NCBI GenBank assembly: GCA_028285105.1
Contig: JANQQE010000011.1
Coordinates: forward strand, 819,856-883,855
From: Alphaproteobacteria bacterium
GTDB lineage: Bacteria; Planctomycetota; Phycisphaerae; UBA1845
Direction: 5' to 3'
Length of the DNA stretch: 64,000 bases
Each line of letters begins with the position of its first letter. Within the stretch, counting starts at the first letter, position 1. Below, one piece after another: positions 52,920 through 62,382 of this stretch. The notes under the pieces are model-generated. The model was not told the DNA's origin, did no database searches, and saw nothing but the letters and a program-made list of their open reading frames with translations. The translations under genes and the position numbers were made by a program.

Positions 52920-53438
52920 ATGGGCGGCCAACGACAGATGAATGCATCAGATATTTTGGATAAACTGTTAGTTGAGGCTTATGTTCCGCCCCTCTCTCTT
53001 ATCCGCGAGGATGGCCGGATTTCCGACCTTGCGAATCCGTTGAGCGTCATCATGTTGATCATTGATTTGGAGACTGAAATCTCGATGAACGGCATTCAAG
53101 GCTATATCGGCAATAGCACGGGGAGGCATGCCTCCACTACCGTTGATGCCCTAAGAGTCATAGGGTGCAACGATGCGGCAAAGACACTTGCGGCCATACT
53201 CAAGAAGGCGGACGACTGCGGAATGACCCACGACGCCATTCAACGTGATCGGAGAGACCTTGAAGAATTCGCCATCACCCAGTTTCGCCAGATGCACGGC
53301 TCGAAATGGGACGGAATCAACGATGAGCTTAACAACAAAGTAATCCAGATAGATTTTGAGCAAGTATTCCACCAAGCTGAGACGTTCATCGAAACTCGCA
53401 AGAATGCCTTTGTCACTGCCCTCTCCGCAGTAAAATAG
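52920..53438 (+). CDS. DUF4375 (DMP19-like) domain protein
   Basis: A 172-residue protein. The central part fits the DMP19/DUF4375 pattern: VIMLIIDLETEISMNGIQGY, GNSTGRHASTTVDALRVIGC and AKTLAAILKKADDCG, corresponding to the family's E(V)NNGGFxQYFxNSSG...A..AL..IGA.....L segment. Here GI replaces GGF and the Gln-Tyr is kept as QGY. The founder Neisseria protein is a DNA mimic; most relatives are uncharacterised. ATG 52920 has GGGGAAG 5-6 nt upstream. Confidence 0.65.
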   Translation: MGGQRQMNASDILDKLLVEAYVPPLSLIREDGRISDLANPLSVIMLIIDLETEISMNGIQGYIGNSTGRHASTTVDALRVIGCNDAAKTLAAILKKADDCGMTHDAIQRDRRDLEEFAITQFRQMHGSKWDGINDELNNKVIQIDFEQVFHQAETFIETRKNAFVTALSAVK

Positions 53439-53746
53439 AGTCGCCCCGCCGACTACGATCCTAATCCCTTCGCGAGAAATGAAATCCATTCCGATTGCAA
53501 CCCAAAGAGAAGCCCGACCGACCACGAGAATTAGCACGCAAGCCCTCCAATGGCGATCGACCAAATTGAGGCCTCGAAGCAACTCACTGGTCGCTTCCCA
53601 ATTCCTTTCCGCATCAGATTTCAAACCTCTCCAAGCTGAAAACATCAAGAACACGCCGAGAATCACGCTCTTGAAATCTACGGGACAGCACGAGGCGACT
53701 CAGCCTAACCCTGTGTCGATTCCGTAGTCGTGTCGAGTTGGATGCC
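53439..53746. other. Gap between converging genes
   Basis: About 300 bp. A minus-strand opening (53151-53666) has two hydrophobic stretches in this gap but then runs antisense through most of the DUF4375 gene, so it is not called. No terminator found. Confidence 0.35.
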
Positions 53747-54283
53747 TTACTCATTTGGAAGTCCAGCGTCGATCAGCGTCAGCGGCATGGTTTGATTTAC
53801 TTCTTTACCGCGCATGGTTCCGATGATTTGAATCACCAGTTCGTCGGGCTTGGTGCGTTCGTAGATCAGCGTGTTTGGAAAGTCATGTTCGGGGTTGGCG
53901 AAGACGACTCTTTTTTTCGTCTTGTCGTATTCGCTTAACGTAAATGATGTGTTGCTTTTTTTGCCAAACGGGTATGGCGTCACGACGACTTGGCCATTTA
54001 CCGTATTGAAGTGTTCAAACTCAATCATCACGACGCGGTCACCGCGAAATTCCTTGCTTGCGCTGAGGATCATTCCGCCGTCGGGCGACGTGTATGCCGA
54101 CTCCCACCTGCCACCGGGAAACGTACCGCTCCAATTGCCGGTTAAGAATGACAACTGTTCGATCGTGACCTCCGGTGCGGGTGCCTCGTTACCATCTTTG
54201 GATTCATCGGCGATGAGTGCATTCAAACCCGCGAACAACAAAACCGCGAGCATCATCGCAAACGTCATTCTCAGTCGTTTCAT
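53747..54283 (-). CDS. Secreted DUF6265-like protein
   Basis: A 178-residue exported protein with signal peptide MKRLRMTFAMMLAVLLFAGL. The mature part begins IEQLSFLTGNWSGTFPGGRW and continues SPDGGMILSASKEFRGDRVV and VFANPEHDFPNTLIYERTKP, a lipocalin-like beta pattern typical of DUF6265 (a W-x-G-x..GxW..E..W start and NPEHDFP motif). Ligand unknown. It converges with the DUF4375 gene region. Confidence 0.75.
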   Translation of the reverse strand: MKRLRMTFAMMLAVLLFAGLNALIADESKDGNEAPAPEVTIEQLSFLTGNWSGTFPGGRWESAYTSPDGGMILSASKEFRGDRVVMIEFEHFNTVNGQVVVTPYPFGKKSNTSFTLSEYDKTKKRVVFANPEHDFPNTLIYERTKPDELVIQIIGTMRGKEVNQTMPLTLIDAGLPNE

Positions 54284-54580
54284 GATTGTGGCTCCTTGTT
54301 TTCGGTTCGTCTGTTTGATGGCAGTATTCTGCTATACCGTCCACGAAGCGGTCAACGCCGACAGGGTCTTCTCTTGATATCGCTCCCATGCGCCAGATAA
54401 GGCCGAAAATGCCAAATCTTGGGCTACCAGCCGCCTCAAGATGCACTTCGTTTCTTCCGATAAAAACCGAGTTGGCGTACGCATTCTGCCCGTCGCAAAA
54501 GATTAGTGAACTACCGGGTCGATGCAACAGCATGATTCAGTCTACCCAGGCACAATTGATGCTATTCCGGAGCAGTGTTG

Positions 54581-55636
54581 ATGGCCGACGTTCTTGATCA
54601 AAACGAAGTCGATGCCCTGTTGGCGGCTGTCGATACCGGTGGCGGTGACAGCGGTGGTTCATCACCCAAGGTGACCTACGCCAGTTCGTCGCCAGCCACA
54701 CCGCAAAAGGAATCCCGTACCTACGACTTCAAGCGTCCGGAGCGCGTCAGCAAAGATCAGATGCGCTCGCTGGAAAGTCTGCACGACAGCTTTTCAAGAA
54801 ACCTCGGCGCGTCGCTCTCGAGTTTTCTGCGCACGATCGTCGAAGTCCGCGTGTCCACCATCGAACAATTGACGTACAGCGAGTTCATTCATTCCCTTCC
54901 CAACCCGACGAATTTCAACCTGCTCTCGTGCGAACCGCTCGAAGGGCAGATGTGCCTGGAGATCAGCCCGCTGATTATCTATCCGATCATCGATCGGCTG
55001 CTGGGAGGGTCGAGCAATGAGATCTTTGTACCGCAGCGGCCACTGACTTCGATCGAATTGCGCCTTATTCAAAAGATGACCGACCGGGCACTGGCAGAGT
55101 TGACCGAAGTGTGGTCAAACCTGATCGAAGTGAAGTTCGGGCTGAGCGAAACGGAAAGCAACCCGCACCTCGTTCAGATCGTCGCGCCGAACGAAGTCGT
55201 CGTGGTGATCGGTTTTGAGCTTCGCATGGGCCCGCGCGCGGGAACGATGAGCCTGTGCATTCCGTTCAACGTCATCGAACCGGCTATGTCGAAGCTGGCG
55301 ACGCAGGGTTGGTTGTCTTACAGCCGCAGCGCCAATCAAGAAGCCCAAGCCGACGCCATCATGAGTCGAATCGACTCCGCAAAGATTGAAATTTGCGCCG
55401 ATCTGGCAGAGACTTCCATGACGGTCGAGGAACTGCTGGCCCTTCAAGCCGGCGACATCATTCAAACCACCAAGCCAGCCAAAGAAGAACTCCTTATTCG
55501 CGTCGAGGGCAAGAACAAATTCGCCGCAACGGTCGGTAGGCACCGCCAGAACCGAGCCGTCAAAATCACCCGAGCCATCAAACCAGGCGACCCACTGGAA
55601 CGCCCAGTCGCCGAAGTCACGCTGGACCCCACCTAA
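54581..55636 (+). CDS. fliM: Flagellar motor switch protein FliM
   Basis: C-ring protein (351 aa) that binds CheY-P and sets rotation sense. The N-terminal CheY-binding motif is DVLDQNEVDALLAAV (usually LSQxEIDALL). The middle domain has YDFKRPERVSKDQMRSLESL, LPNPTNFNLLSCEPL, IIYPIIDRLLGG and RPLTSIELRLIQ. The C-terminal FliN-like domain has ICADLAETSMTVEELLALQA and GDIIQTTKP. ATG 54581 has CGGAG 10 nt upstream. No other flagellar gene is present in the window, so the gene is isolated here. Confidence 0.92.
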   Translation: MADVLDQNEVDALLAAVDTGGGDSGGSSPKVTYASSSPATPQKESRTYDFKRPERVSKDQMRSLESLHDSFSRNLGASLSSFLRTIVEVRVSTIEQLTYSEFIHSLPNPTNFNLLSCEPLEGQMCLEISPLIIYPIIDRLLGGSSNEIFVPQRPLTSIELRLIQKMTDRALAELTEVWSNLIEVKFGLSETESNPHLVQIVAPNEVVVVIGFELRMGPRAGTMSLCIPFNVIEPAMSKLATQGWLSYSRSANQEAQADAIMSRIDSAKIEICADLAETSMTVEELLALQAGDIIQTTKPAKEELLIRVEGKNKFAATVGRHRQNRAVKITRAIKPGDPLERPVAEVTLDPT

Positions 55637-55825
55637 CCAATCAAGAGAATCAAACGCCGGGCACCACCGGACGCACATTACCCGACGAATCCGGAATCGC
55701 ATTCTTTGCAATTCATTTTGCAACGAATTCAAGCATCACACATCTTGACGGCCCGCAACCCAAAAGGCAGCATAGGCCTTGGTGTACAGAACAAGTCTGA
55801 TGCGTAGGCCAAACATGTGCGCAAA

Positions 55826-55899
55826 ATCCCCGTAGTTCAATTGGATAGAACGCCGGTTTCCGAAGCCGGAGGTTACAGGTTCAAGTCCTGTCGGGGATA
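55826..55899 (+). tRNA. tRNA-Arg(CCG)
   Basis: 74 nt: acceptor ATCCCCG/CGGGGAT, anticodon stem CCGGT/GCCGG with loop TTCCGAA (CCG), T arm ACAGG TTCAAGT CCTGT, discriminator A. Class I. No encoded CCA. Confidence 0.94.
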
Positions 55900-55963
55900 T
55901 TAAGGGTGTCTCGTCATTATTGGAGCGAGAAACTATTCCCGCATCACCGGGTACAGGTCGCCA

Positions 55964-56914
55964 CTATGTGGGTGCATTGGCTGGCAATGGTCCCAACTCG
56001 CCAGCGTGTGCATTTTCGGTGGCCTGCGCAGGCGTCTTGGCGCCTGGAATTGCGACGTTACATGCAGGGTGAGAAATGCAAAAACGCAGGCTGACTTGAG
56101 CCATGCTTTGGTCAGGGAACGTCTCATACAGCGGGTCAAGCGATTCAAGTTGCGACAGGAACACATCAAGCTTTTCGGCTGACAGGTTCATCTTGCGGTG
56201 ATCGTCTTCGCCGAATTTGGAGTCGCGGGTGAACTTGCCTGTCAGCAAACCGAAAAGAATTGGTATGCGCACGATGACGCCGGTTCCATATTTCTCAGCC
56301 TTGGGAAACAAAACCTTTTCGGCTTCGCGTTCGAGCAGGTTGTAGCGCACCTGGATCACGTCGATCAAATCGTGATGGGCGTCGAGGATGTGGGCCTGCG
56401 TCGATTCCTGAAACGACTGGATGCTCCAGCCGGCATGTTTGATCTTGCCCTGCTTCTTGAGTAACTCCAGCGCTTCCCAAGGATCGTCGCGCTCGAGCTG
56501 CTCCAAGTCGCCACTGTGCAGTTGTAAGATATCGAGCGCCTCAACGTTTAAGCGCCTGAGGCTTTGCTCGGCTGCGTAGACGATGTAGTCCTTGTCGTAC
56601 GTTTGTTTGATCGGACCGTACCCGGCATCGTCGCCGTCACCGGCATTGTAGAAATCGTTGCCAGCTTTCGTCGCGATGACGAGGTCTTTGGGCTGGCGAT
56701 CGCGAACCAACTGCTCGATGAGCTTTTCCGAATGACCGAAACCATACACATCCGCCGTATCGATGAACGTCACACCAGCATCGAGCGCCGCATTCAACGC
56801 TGCAAGCGACACGCCATCGTCGGTCGGTCCCCAGTTCATCCCACCAATCGCCCACGCCCCAAACCCCAAGCGTGAAACCATGGGCCCGCGTTCGCCCAGT
56901 CGTACATATTGCAT
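55964..56914 (-). CDS. Aldo/keto reductase
   Basis: NAD(P)H-dependent oxidoreductase, TIM barrel, 316 residues. Motifs: MVSRLGFGAWAIGGMNWG, the catalytic Asp/Tyr in FIDTADVYGFGHSE, Lys in DLVIATKAG, His in ILQLHSGDLE, then KIKHAGWSIQSF, IQVRYNLLER, RIPILFGLLTGKF, and the cofactor end VAIPGAKTPAQATENA. All four catalytic-tetrad residues are present. Substrate cannot be predicted. It sits on the strand opposite to tRNA-Arg(CCG). Confidence 0.92.
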   Translation of the reverse strand: MQYVRLGERGPMVSRLGFGAWAIGGMNWGPTDDGVSLAALNAALDAGVTFIDTADVYGFGHSEKLIEQLVRDRQPKDLVIATKAGNDFYNAGDGDDAGYGPIKQTYDKDYIVYAAEQSLRRLNVEALDILQLHSGDLEQLERDDPWEALELLKKQGKIKHAGWSIQSFQESTQAHILDAHHDLIDVIQVRYNLLEREAEKVLFPKAEKYGTGVIVRIPILFGLLTGKFTRDSKFGEDDHRKMNLSAEKLDVFLSQLESLDPLYETFPDQSMAQVSLRFCISHPACNVAIPGAKTPAQATENAHAGELGPLPANAPT

Positions 56915-57103
56915 GTCGACATGCTAAGCATCTTGCATGCCCCCAACAAGTCGGAGTGCCCAGCAAGGGTGAGAGTTCGACTAACTTCGACAGCTCAAGA
57001 AATCCAATTCGAATCGTCGAGTTATTTGATATTCATGGTAGGATGCAGCATTAACAACCGAAGCGGCTGGACTCATTTCCTTCCACCGATGAGACTCACT
57101 GAG

Positions 57104-57403
57104 ATGACGCAAGACGACGAAAAGGCAGTCGCCGAAAACGGCATAGAAATCGTCGTCAAGAATGCAAAGCGCTTGATCGTCTTGGTCGTCGGCGGAACAG
57201 TTGTTTTGGTGGGAATCGCCCTGCTTGTACTTCCCGGCCCGGCATTTATCGTCATCCCTGCAGGCCTGGCCATCCTCGCCACTGAATTCGTCTGGGCGAA
57301 AAGACTGCTCAAAAAAGTAAGCGATTCGGCGAGCGATGTCGGGAGGATGATCTCAGGAAACAAATCGGAGGAAACTGATCGCAGAAAAGAAAGCATCGGT
57401 TAG
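57104..57403 (+). CDS. Small PGPGW-type membrane protein
   Basis: A 99-residue protein: an acidic start (TQDDEKAVAENGIEIVVKNA), two close hydrophobic segments (LIVLVVGGTVVLVGIALLVL and PAFIVIPAGLAILATEFVWA), and a basic tail. LPGPAFIVIPAGLAIL fits the PGPGW/TIGR02611 family whose core Pro-Gly-Pro motif is here PGPAF. Start may instead be ATG 57089. Function unknown. Confidence 0.65.
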   Translation: MTQDDEKAVAENGIEIVVKNAKRLIVLVVGGTVVLVGIALLVLPGPAFIVIPAGLAILATEFVWAKRLLKKVSDSASDVGRMISGNKSEETDRRKESIG

Positions 57404-57413
57404 ATGACCCGTA

Positions 57414-57662
57414 CTAGTCATGCGGAATCTCATTGGCTGTCGCAGGACGCACGAATGTTTGGAATTCGGCTGAACATGCGCCGAGTTTTTGAAAGTTGAC
57501 CCACGCCTGCCGTAAACTAACAACATTCGCACCACCGCGAATATCAATGTCATCAAACTGAACGCCATCATCTTGCCAATAGCACACGGGACAAATGTCA
57601 TGCGTACCCGGCGGCGGATTTTCCATGGTTAGCGAACGACAACATGGACACTGGTGATTCAT
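57414..57662 (-). CDS. Cysteine-rich CPCC domain protein
   Basis: An 82-residue protein. The start CPCCRSLTMENPPPGTHDIC followed by PVCYWQDDGVQFDDIDIRGG and NVVSLRQAWVNFQKLGACS fits the Cys_rich_CPCC family: a CPxC pair and a CPVC(Y/F)WxDD pair likely binding zinc. Such genes often occur in accessory or toxin-immunity-like settings, but nothing here proves that. ATG 57662 is chosen from the family start. Confidence 0.78.
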   Translation of the reverse strand: MNHQCPCCRSLTMENPPPGTHDICPVCYWQDDGVQFDDIDIRGGANVVSLRQAWVNFQKLGACSAEFQTFVRPATANEIPHD

Positions 57663-57698
57663 GGTTAAGCCTAAACTGAACAATTCGTGCAAAAGAAC

Positions 57699-57782
57699 TG
57701 GGCAAGGCGGGAGTCGAACCCGCACGAGGTTTACCCTCGGGGGATTTTAAATCCCCTGCGTCTGCCATTCCGCCACTCGCCC
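57699..57782 (-). tRNA. tRNA-Leu(TAA), canonical class II
   Basis: 84 nt: acceptor GGGCGAG/CTTGCCC, A73, anticodon stem GGGGA/TCCCC with loop TTTAAAA (TAA), long variable arm CGAGGGTAAACCTCG, T arm GCGGG TTCGACT CCCGC. A normal bacterial leucine tRNA, which makes the class-I array at 44 kb unusual. Confidence 0.95.
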
Positions 57783-58085
57783 GGAGTGATTCAAACGAGG
57801 TTTTTGCATTTTTTCGGTCGCTTGGCAAGCCCCAGTCTGAAATCGGTCTGTAAACTAAGCTATCTTTATTGCCGCTCTGACATCTTCAACGTCAATGTCA
57901 TTGTAATCGCTCAATGTTGTCTGAATGAACCGATGGCCGAGCGCTTTGAAAACGCGAGGCAACGCATCCACGTCCAGACGCAGCAGTGACTGCGCTTATA
58001 GTGGCATCTGAGGACTGGCATGGCTTCGAAGCATTGATTGAAGAGGTGCTGCCGAGCAGCCTGACATGCAACTGTTCATGGTAAA
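57783..58085. other. Gap between tRNA-Leu and the ankyrin gene
   Basis: About 300 bp; no convincing gene or terminator seen. Confidence 0.35.
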
Positions 58086-59138
58086 CTATTCTGACGAGAC
58101 TTGATTATCGTCGTCCGTTGATTGCTCGTCGATGCATGGCGACAGCTCAATCGGATCGGTCGGACGCTCGCCGTGCCCATCAGGTGGGGGTTGCTTAGTG
58201 GGCTGACTGCCGGGCTCCCGCGTCTGACTAACTTCCGGATGCACTTCTTCGACACTGTTCAGCAGCCCCTGGATCTCCTTTGAAGAATGCTGGTGTGCAT
58301 AATCCAAGATGGTCGGATAATACTTCCCGCCAGTTGCATCCGTTGTAGCCCCGTATTCGATCAGTAGCCTGACTACCTTTTCGTGCTTGCCCCAGACCGC
58401 ATTGCATAAGGCGGTGGCGTCCCCGCCAGCGTTCGGCATGTGCGTGCCTCGGTCAACACTCGCGCCTGCCTCCAAGAAGAATTTGACAAGATCAGTGTCC
58501 CCTTGCCCGGCGGCAATGCCCAGTGGCGTCTTGCAGCCCCAGAGATCGTCCCCACCACCGGCGCGATCAAGGAGCGTGGGGTCGTCTTTGACCATTCGCT
58601 TGGCGAGATCGCGTTTGCCAAGCATGACGGCACTGGCGAGGTCGATCTTATGGCCCGAATCGATGATGACGTCGATGACTGCGGTGTTTCTGTTATACCG
58701 CGCCAGTTCTTGCAACGGCGTGCTGCCCCAATTGTCTGATTGATCCAGGTCAGCTCCTGCCTTTATCAACCGTCGCGCGATTTCAGGGTCCGAGACCAGA
58801 TGCATCGGCGTGAAACCGTTGTATGCAACGGCATTGACATCCGATCCGTGATCCAATAGCCACTCGACTATATCAACCGGGCCAAACCGGGCGGCGATGT
58901 GCAGTGGCACTCGCTGAGAACCGTCTCGTGAGTGGACGAGTTTCGGATTTGCTTCGAGTAGTTTCTTCGCCTTGGTAAGGTCCTGATCGGGCCACAATGC
59001 GTCATGAATCTCGCTGCCATATAGCTGCGCTGCCAAGGGACACAGGATCAATAACATCGGTAAGAGAATCGGCGATGGCTGGATTGTCCGGCGCGTTTGT
59101 GAGTTGGCCGACATAACACCAAATCGTAGACGGGCCAT
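58086..59138 (-). CDS. Secreted ankyrin-repeat protein
   Basis: A 350-residue protein with an N-terminal hydrophobic signal (ILLPMLLILCPLAAQLYGSE) and about six ankyrin repeats: RVPLHIAARFGPVDIVEWLL, GFTPMHLVSDPEIARRLIKA, GDTDLVKFFLEAGASVDRGT, DATALCNAVWGKHEKVVRLL. It ends in a Pro/Glu/Asp tail. GGAG lies 9 nt before the ATG. It lies between the intact tRNA-Leu and a partial tRNA-Leu copy. Confidence 0.8.
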   Translation of the reverse strand: MARLRFGVMSANSQTRRTIQPSPILLPMLLILCPLAAQLYGSEIHDALWPDQDLTKAKKLLEANPKLVHSRDGSQRVPLHIAARFGPVDIVEWLLDHGSDVNAVAYNGFTPMHLVSDPEIARRLIKAGADLDQSDNWGSTPLQELARYNRNTAVIDVIIDSGHKIDLASAVMLGKRDLAKRMVKDDPTLLDRAGGGDDLWGCKTPLGIAAGQGDTDLVKFFLEAGASVDRGTHMPNAGGDATALCNAVWGKHEKVVRLLIEYGATTDATGGKYYPTILDYAHQHSSKEIQGLLNSVEEVHPEVSQTREPGSQPTKQPPPDGHGERPTDPIELSPCIDEQSTDDDNQVSSE

Positions 59139-59220
59139 CGGTCGATCTCCTAAATTTATTCCATCAAATTATACCGTTCGAACGCGATGAAAGTCGAACT
59201 GAATCGCACCAACTCGGACT

Positions 59221-59257
59221 ATAAATCCCTTGCGTCTGCCATTTCGCCACTCGCCCG
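59221..59257 (-). repeat. Partial copy of tRNA-Leu (5' half)
   Basis: On the minus strand, about 38 of 43 bases agree with the 5' half of the tRNA-Leu at 57699-57782: acceptor, D arm and start of the anticodon arm. The similarity stops at the anticodon loop. Not a functional tRNA. Confidence 0.7.
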
Positions 59258-59289
59258 TATGAAATTGTTGCGCCTGCTTAGTGTTGCGT

Positions 59290-59883
59290 CTAGTCCCTTA
59301 CTTCGATTTCCAATTCTATAAAGTCGAAGCTTGGTGTGTCTTGGAACAGGACGCCGAACTCATCCGATGCGATCACTTCGCGGATGACGTCGTTTTCCAC
59401 GGTCAAGCGGATGTAGTGGAAACCGGTGGCCAACGCCACTTCTTCTGTTTCGTCGTCGGAGAACACCATGCCCGGTGCCAGTGTTGTTGGGTCTTCATCC
59501 GTTGCGCCGAAGCTCCACTCGAATGAGGTCAGGGTTGGCCGTTCGCCTTCCTGCTCCTCCGGGATGCTGTGCGCGATGCTGTCCGTACCGACCAATCGCA
59601 CGGTCTCCTGCCCGTTACCATCGGACCCTTCGACGAGGTAACCCGTATCGGTCAGCGTCACCGTCTGCCCGTTTCTGGCCTCGACCATGATGACGGCTTC
59701 CGGCCAGGTTGTGGTGCAATTGATGACGTTCTGGGCGCACTGACTTTGAATCGCCACGCGCGCCGTCTCCGGCGCGAGTGCCTGCGGAAGCACCTCTACG
59801 CAACTGCCCGTGGCCATCAAAGCAAGGCTTGCGGCTGACATGCTGAGCATTCCGATAAGACGCCGATTTGCGTGAAGATTCAT
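59290..59883 (-). CDS. Secreted hypothetical protein, possible lipoprotein
   Basis: A 197-residue exported protein. ATG 59883 has AAGGG 8-9 nt upstream. Signal peptide MNLHANRRLIGMLSMSAASL then ALMATGSC, a possible but imperfect lipobox. The mature part is beta-rich with SFEWSFGATDEDPTTLAPGM and ATGFHYIRLTVENDVIREVI, which resembles a PKD-like fold. Not otherwise recognised. Confidence 0.68.
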   Translation of the reverse strand: MNLHANRRLIGMLSMSAASLALMATGSCVEVLPQALAPETARVAIQSQCAQNVINCTTTWPEAVIMVEARNGQTVTLTDTGYLVEGSDGNGQETVRLVGTDSIAHSIPEEQEGERPTLTSFEWSFGATDEDPTTLAPGMVFSDDETEEVALATGFHYIRLTVENDVIREVIASDEFGVLFQDTPSFDFIELEIEVRD

Positions 59884-60146
59884 GTCGATTTTCCCTTCTG
59901 GGCAGTCTGCCATTCGTTTAGGCCCTGCCCCGGATTTCTACCCTGACGGGGCCATTTTGGCGGTTTTTCCGATTTTACGGACAGTTGGTGTCCCGCAAGA
60001 TTCGGTTGATCTGGTGAAAGATTATACCGATGCGGCGACAACAGCCTAGTACCGGGTCACTGTTTAGGCTTGCGTCGCCCGAACCGGTGACCTAAGAATT
60101 GATTGTCGTCGGCGGGTGCCGACCTTTCGGATAAACGGGGAGAACC

Positions 60147-60935
60147 ATGAGAAAGCAGGCATCACAAGCCGTCCTCATCGCGACACTGGCCCTCTGCGCC
60201 AGTGGCGGATGCTCGCAGATTCAAACGGTTTTCCACAAGCCAGGCAATTGTGCGCCGGCACAATCGACCCAAGTGTCCAGCCGTTCGCAGACGGTTGTTC
60301 GTGAAGAACCAAGAAGTCTTCGTGAGCAAACCAATCGAACGGGCCAGGTTCGCGTGACGAAGGTCGCGTCGTATCAACCGGCAGAGGTTCGCACCGGATC
60401 GGTTCGGACTGAATCGAAGCCCGCAACGGCGCAACAATCAACCAAAAACAACCCGGCATCCTCCGAATCTAAAGTGCCGGCGAAGAACATAGATACCAAT
60501 GGCGCGCAGAGAACGCGCCCGGACAATCAAGTGGATACGAAAACCGCCGACGCAACGAAGCGTCCATACACAAGACCAAGTGCCGGCATTCGAAGTGCAG
60601 GATTGATGGCCGGACCGGTGGCTGCGTTCGCGCTGGGTTCAACCGAGAACCGATCCGGTGCAGACCTTTCACAGTCATTAATCACCGGTGCACAAGGTAT
60701 TCAGGGGGCTGCTGGGTTGACTGCCCCGTCACCGTCAGTTGGCGGCGTAACTGTTGGCAATACGGGGATTCAGGCCGGTTTGCAAACCGGTTTGGCGTCC
60801 GCCAATCCGAACCGGAATTTATTTACACCGCAGGTGAATCGAGCCTCAGGTCCCAACGGCGCATTGTGCGACTTGGCGCGTGCGGGGTTGCTTGGAAACA
60901 ACCGTTCTTGTCAGAACCTGCGGCATCGGCGTTAA
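60147..60935 (+). CDS. Low-complexity lipoprotein
   Basis: A 262-residue protein with a signal ending LCASGGC (lipid Cys ~22). The mature part is disordered, rich in Ser/Thr/Gln/Arg, then a Gly/Ala-rich segment (GLTAPSPSVGGVTVGNTGIQ). Its end has FTPQVNRASGPNGALCDLAR and two Cys. GGGGAG precedes the ATG. Not recognised. It converges with ffh (7-bp gap). Confidence 0.65.
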   Translation: MRKQASQAVLIATLALCASGGCSQIQTVFHKPGNCAPAQSTQVSSRSQTVVREEPRSLREQTNRTGQVRVTKVASYQPAEVRTGSVRTESKPATAQQSTKNNPASSESKVPAKNIDTNGAQRTRPDNQVDTKTADATKRPYTRPSAGIRSAGLMAGPVAAFALGSTENRSGADLSQSLITGAQGIQGAAGLTAPSPSVGGVTVGNTGIQAGLQTGLASANPNRNLFTPQVNRASGPNGALCDLARAGLLGNNRSCQNLRHRR

Positions 60936-60942
60936 TCGCGCC

Positions 60943-62382
60943 TTACCTTCTCTTGCGTTTGCGGGCTTTGCGTTTGTCTTTGGTGTGGACCCGGCGCTTT
61001 GACGTGGTGCTGGATTTGCTTCTTACGCTTGGCATCTGACCTGCCGCGGCCATCTGCGACATTTGCGAACCGAAGCGCATGCGGTCGCGCATGCCCATTC
61101 CGGCCATCCCCTTCATCATGTCGCGCATTTGCGAGAATGACTTCACCAAACCGCTGACGTCTGCCGTCGCTGCCCCGCTGCCTTTTGCGATGCGCCTTCT
61201 GCGCGAGGTGTCGATAATCGACGGATTCGCCCGCTCGCTTTTGGTCATCGACAACACAATCGCCTCCATGCGGCTGATCTCTTTGTCGTCGACCTTCAGG
61301 TCCGAACCCATCCCGCCGAAACCGGGCAGTTTCTTGAGGATGTCGCGCATCGAGCCCATCTTCTGAACCTTGCGCATCTGATCGAGAAAATCGTCAAGGG
61401 TCATCGAACCCTTGGCCATCTTCTTTTCGAGCTTGGCCTGCTCTTCGGCGTCGAATTGTTCCTGGGCCTTTTCGACGAGCGAAAGCATGTCGCCCATGCC
61501 GAGGATGCTGCCAGCCACCCGATCAGGATGGAACGGTTCAATCGCGTCGAGCTTTTCGCCCATACCAACGAACTTGATCGGCTTGCCGGTCACGTGCTTG
61601 AGCGACAGCGCCGCACCACCGCGCGTGTCACTGTCGAGCTTCGTCAGAATGCACCCGTCAAGTTCCAACCGATCGTTAAACGCTTTCGCCGTGGCGACTG
61701 CGTCCTGACCGGTCATCGCGTCGAGCACGAGGTAAATCTGCTGCGGTTTGCAGGTGGTCGCGATCTTAGCGACCTCGGACATCATCTCTTCGTCGATTGC
61801 AAGGCGGCCAGCCGTATCGAGAATGACAACGTCACGATCGGTCTTGCGTGCGTGGCTGATGCCGTTTCGACAGACCTTCACAGCGTTGAGATGTCCGCGC
61901 TCTGTATAAACCGGCACGCCAATTTGCTCGCCGAGAACCTCAAGCTGATCGATGGCTGCCGGTCGCTTCAAGTCGGCAGCGACCAATAGCGGACGCTTGG
62001 CGTTACCGATGATTTTTTTTGCAAGCTTTCCGCAGGTCGTCGTCTTACCGGAACCTTGCAGACCGGCCATCATGAGGACAGTGGGTGCGCCAGAGATGAA
62101 CGGAATCTTCGGATCGACCGGGCCCATCAACTCGACGAGTTCGTCATGAACGATTTTGATGATGAGTTGATCGGGCTTGAGCGTGTTGATGACTTCCGCG
62201 CCGATCGCCTTTTCGTAGACCTGGTTGCAGAAGTCGCGGGCGACGTCGATGTGAACGTCGGCTTCCAAGAGCGCGGTGCGCACTTCGCGCATCGCCTCGC
62301 GAACGTTGTCTTCGGAGATACGGCCCCTACCACGGAGCCCCTTGAATACGCCGCTGAACCGCTGCGTGAGTGAATCGAACAT
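60943..62382 (-). CDS. ffh: Signal recognition particle protein Ffh
   Basis: SRP54 GTPase for co-translational membrane targeting (479 aa). N domain MFDSLTQRFSGVFKGLRGRG; G domain with GLQGSGKTTTCGKLA (107-121), VAADLKRPAAIDQL, DVVILDTAGRLAIDEEMM, LTKLDSDTRGGAALS and KFVGMGEKLDAIEPFHPDR. The M domain is Met-rich (FLDQMRKVQKMGSMRDILKK, SRRRRIAKGSGA, MRDMMKGMAGMGMR) and binds SRP RNA. Strongly basic C-terminus. No SRP RNA was found in the window. Confidence 0.96.
   Translation of the reverse strand: MFDSLTQRFSGVFKGLRGRGRISEDNVREAMREVRTALLEADVHIDVARDFCNQVYEKAIGAEVINTLKPDQLIIKIVHDELVELMGPVDPKIPFISGAPTVLMMAGLQGSGKTTTCGKLAKKIIGNAKRPLLVAADLKRPAAIDQLEVLGEQIGVPVYTERGHLNAVKVCRNGISHARKTDRDVVILDTAGRLAIDEEMMSEVAKIATTCKPQQIYLVLDAMTGQDAVATAKAFNDRLELDGCILTKLDSDTRGGAALSLKHVTGKPIKFVGMGEKLDAIEPFHPDRVAGSILGMGDMLSLVEKAQEQFDAEEQAKLEKKMAKGSMTLDDFLDQMRKVQKMGSMRDILKKLPGFGGMGSDLKVDDKEISRMEAIVLSMTKSERANPSIIDTSRRRRIAKGSGAATADVSGLVKSFSQMRDMMKGMAGMGMRDRMRFGSQMSQMAAAGQMPSVRSKSSTTSKRRVHTKDKRKARKRKRR

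Noticed and set aside
53151-53666. Minus-strand opening with two hydrophobic stretches
   Set aside because: More than half is antisense to the DUF4375 gene. The 53440-53666 part might be a fragment of a membrane protein, but no family was recognised.
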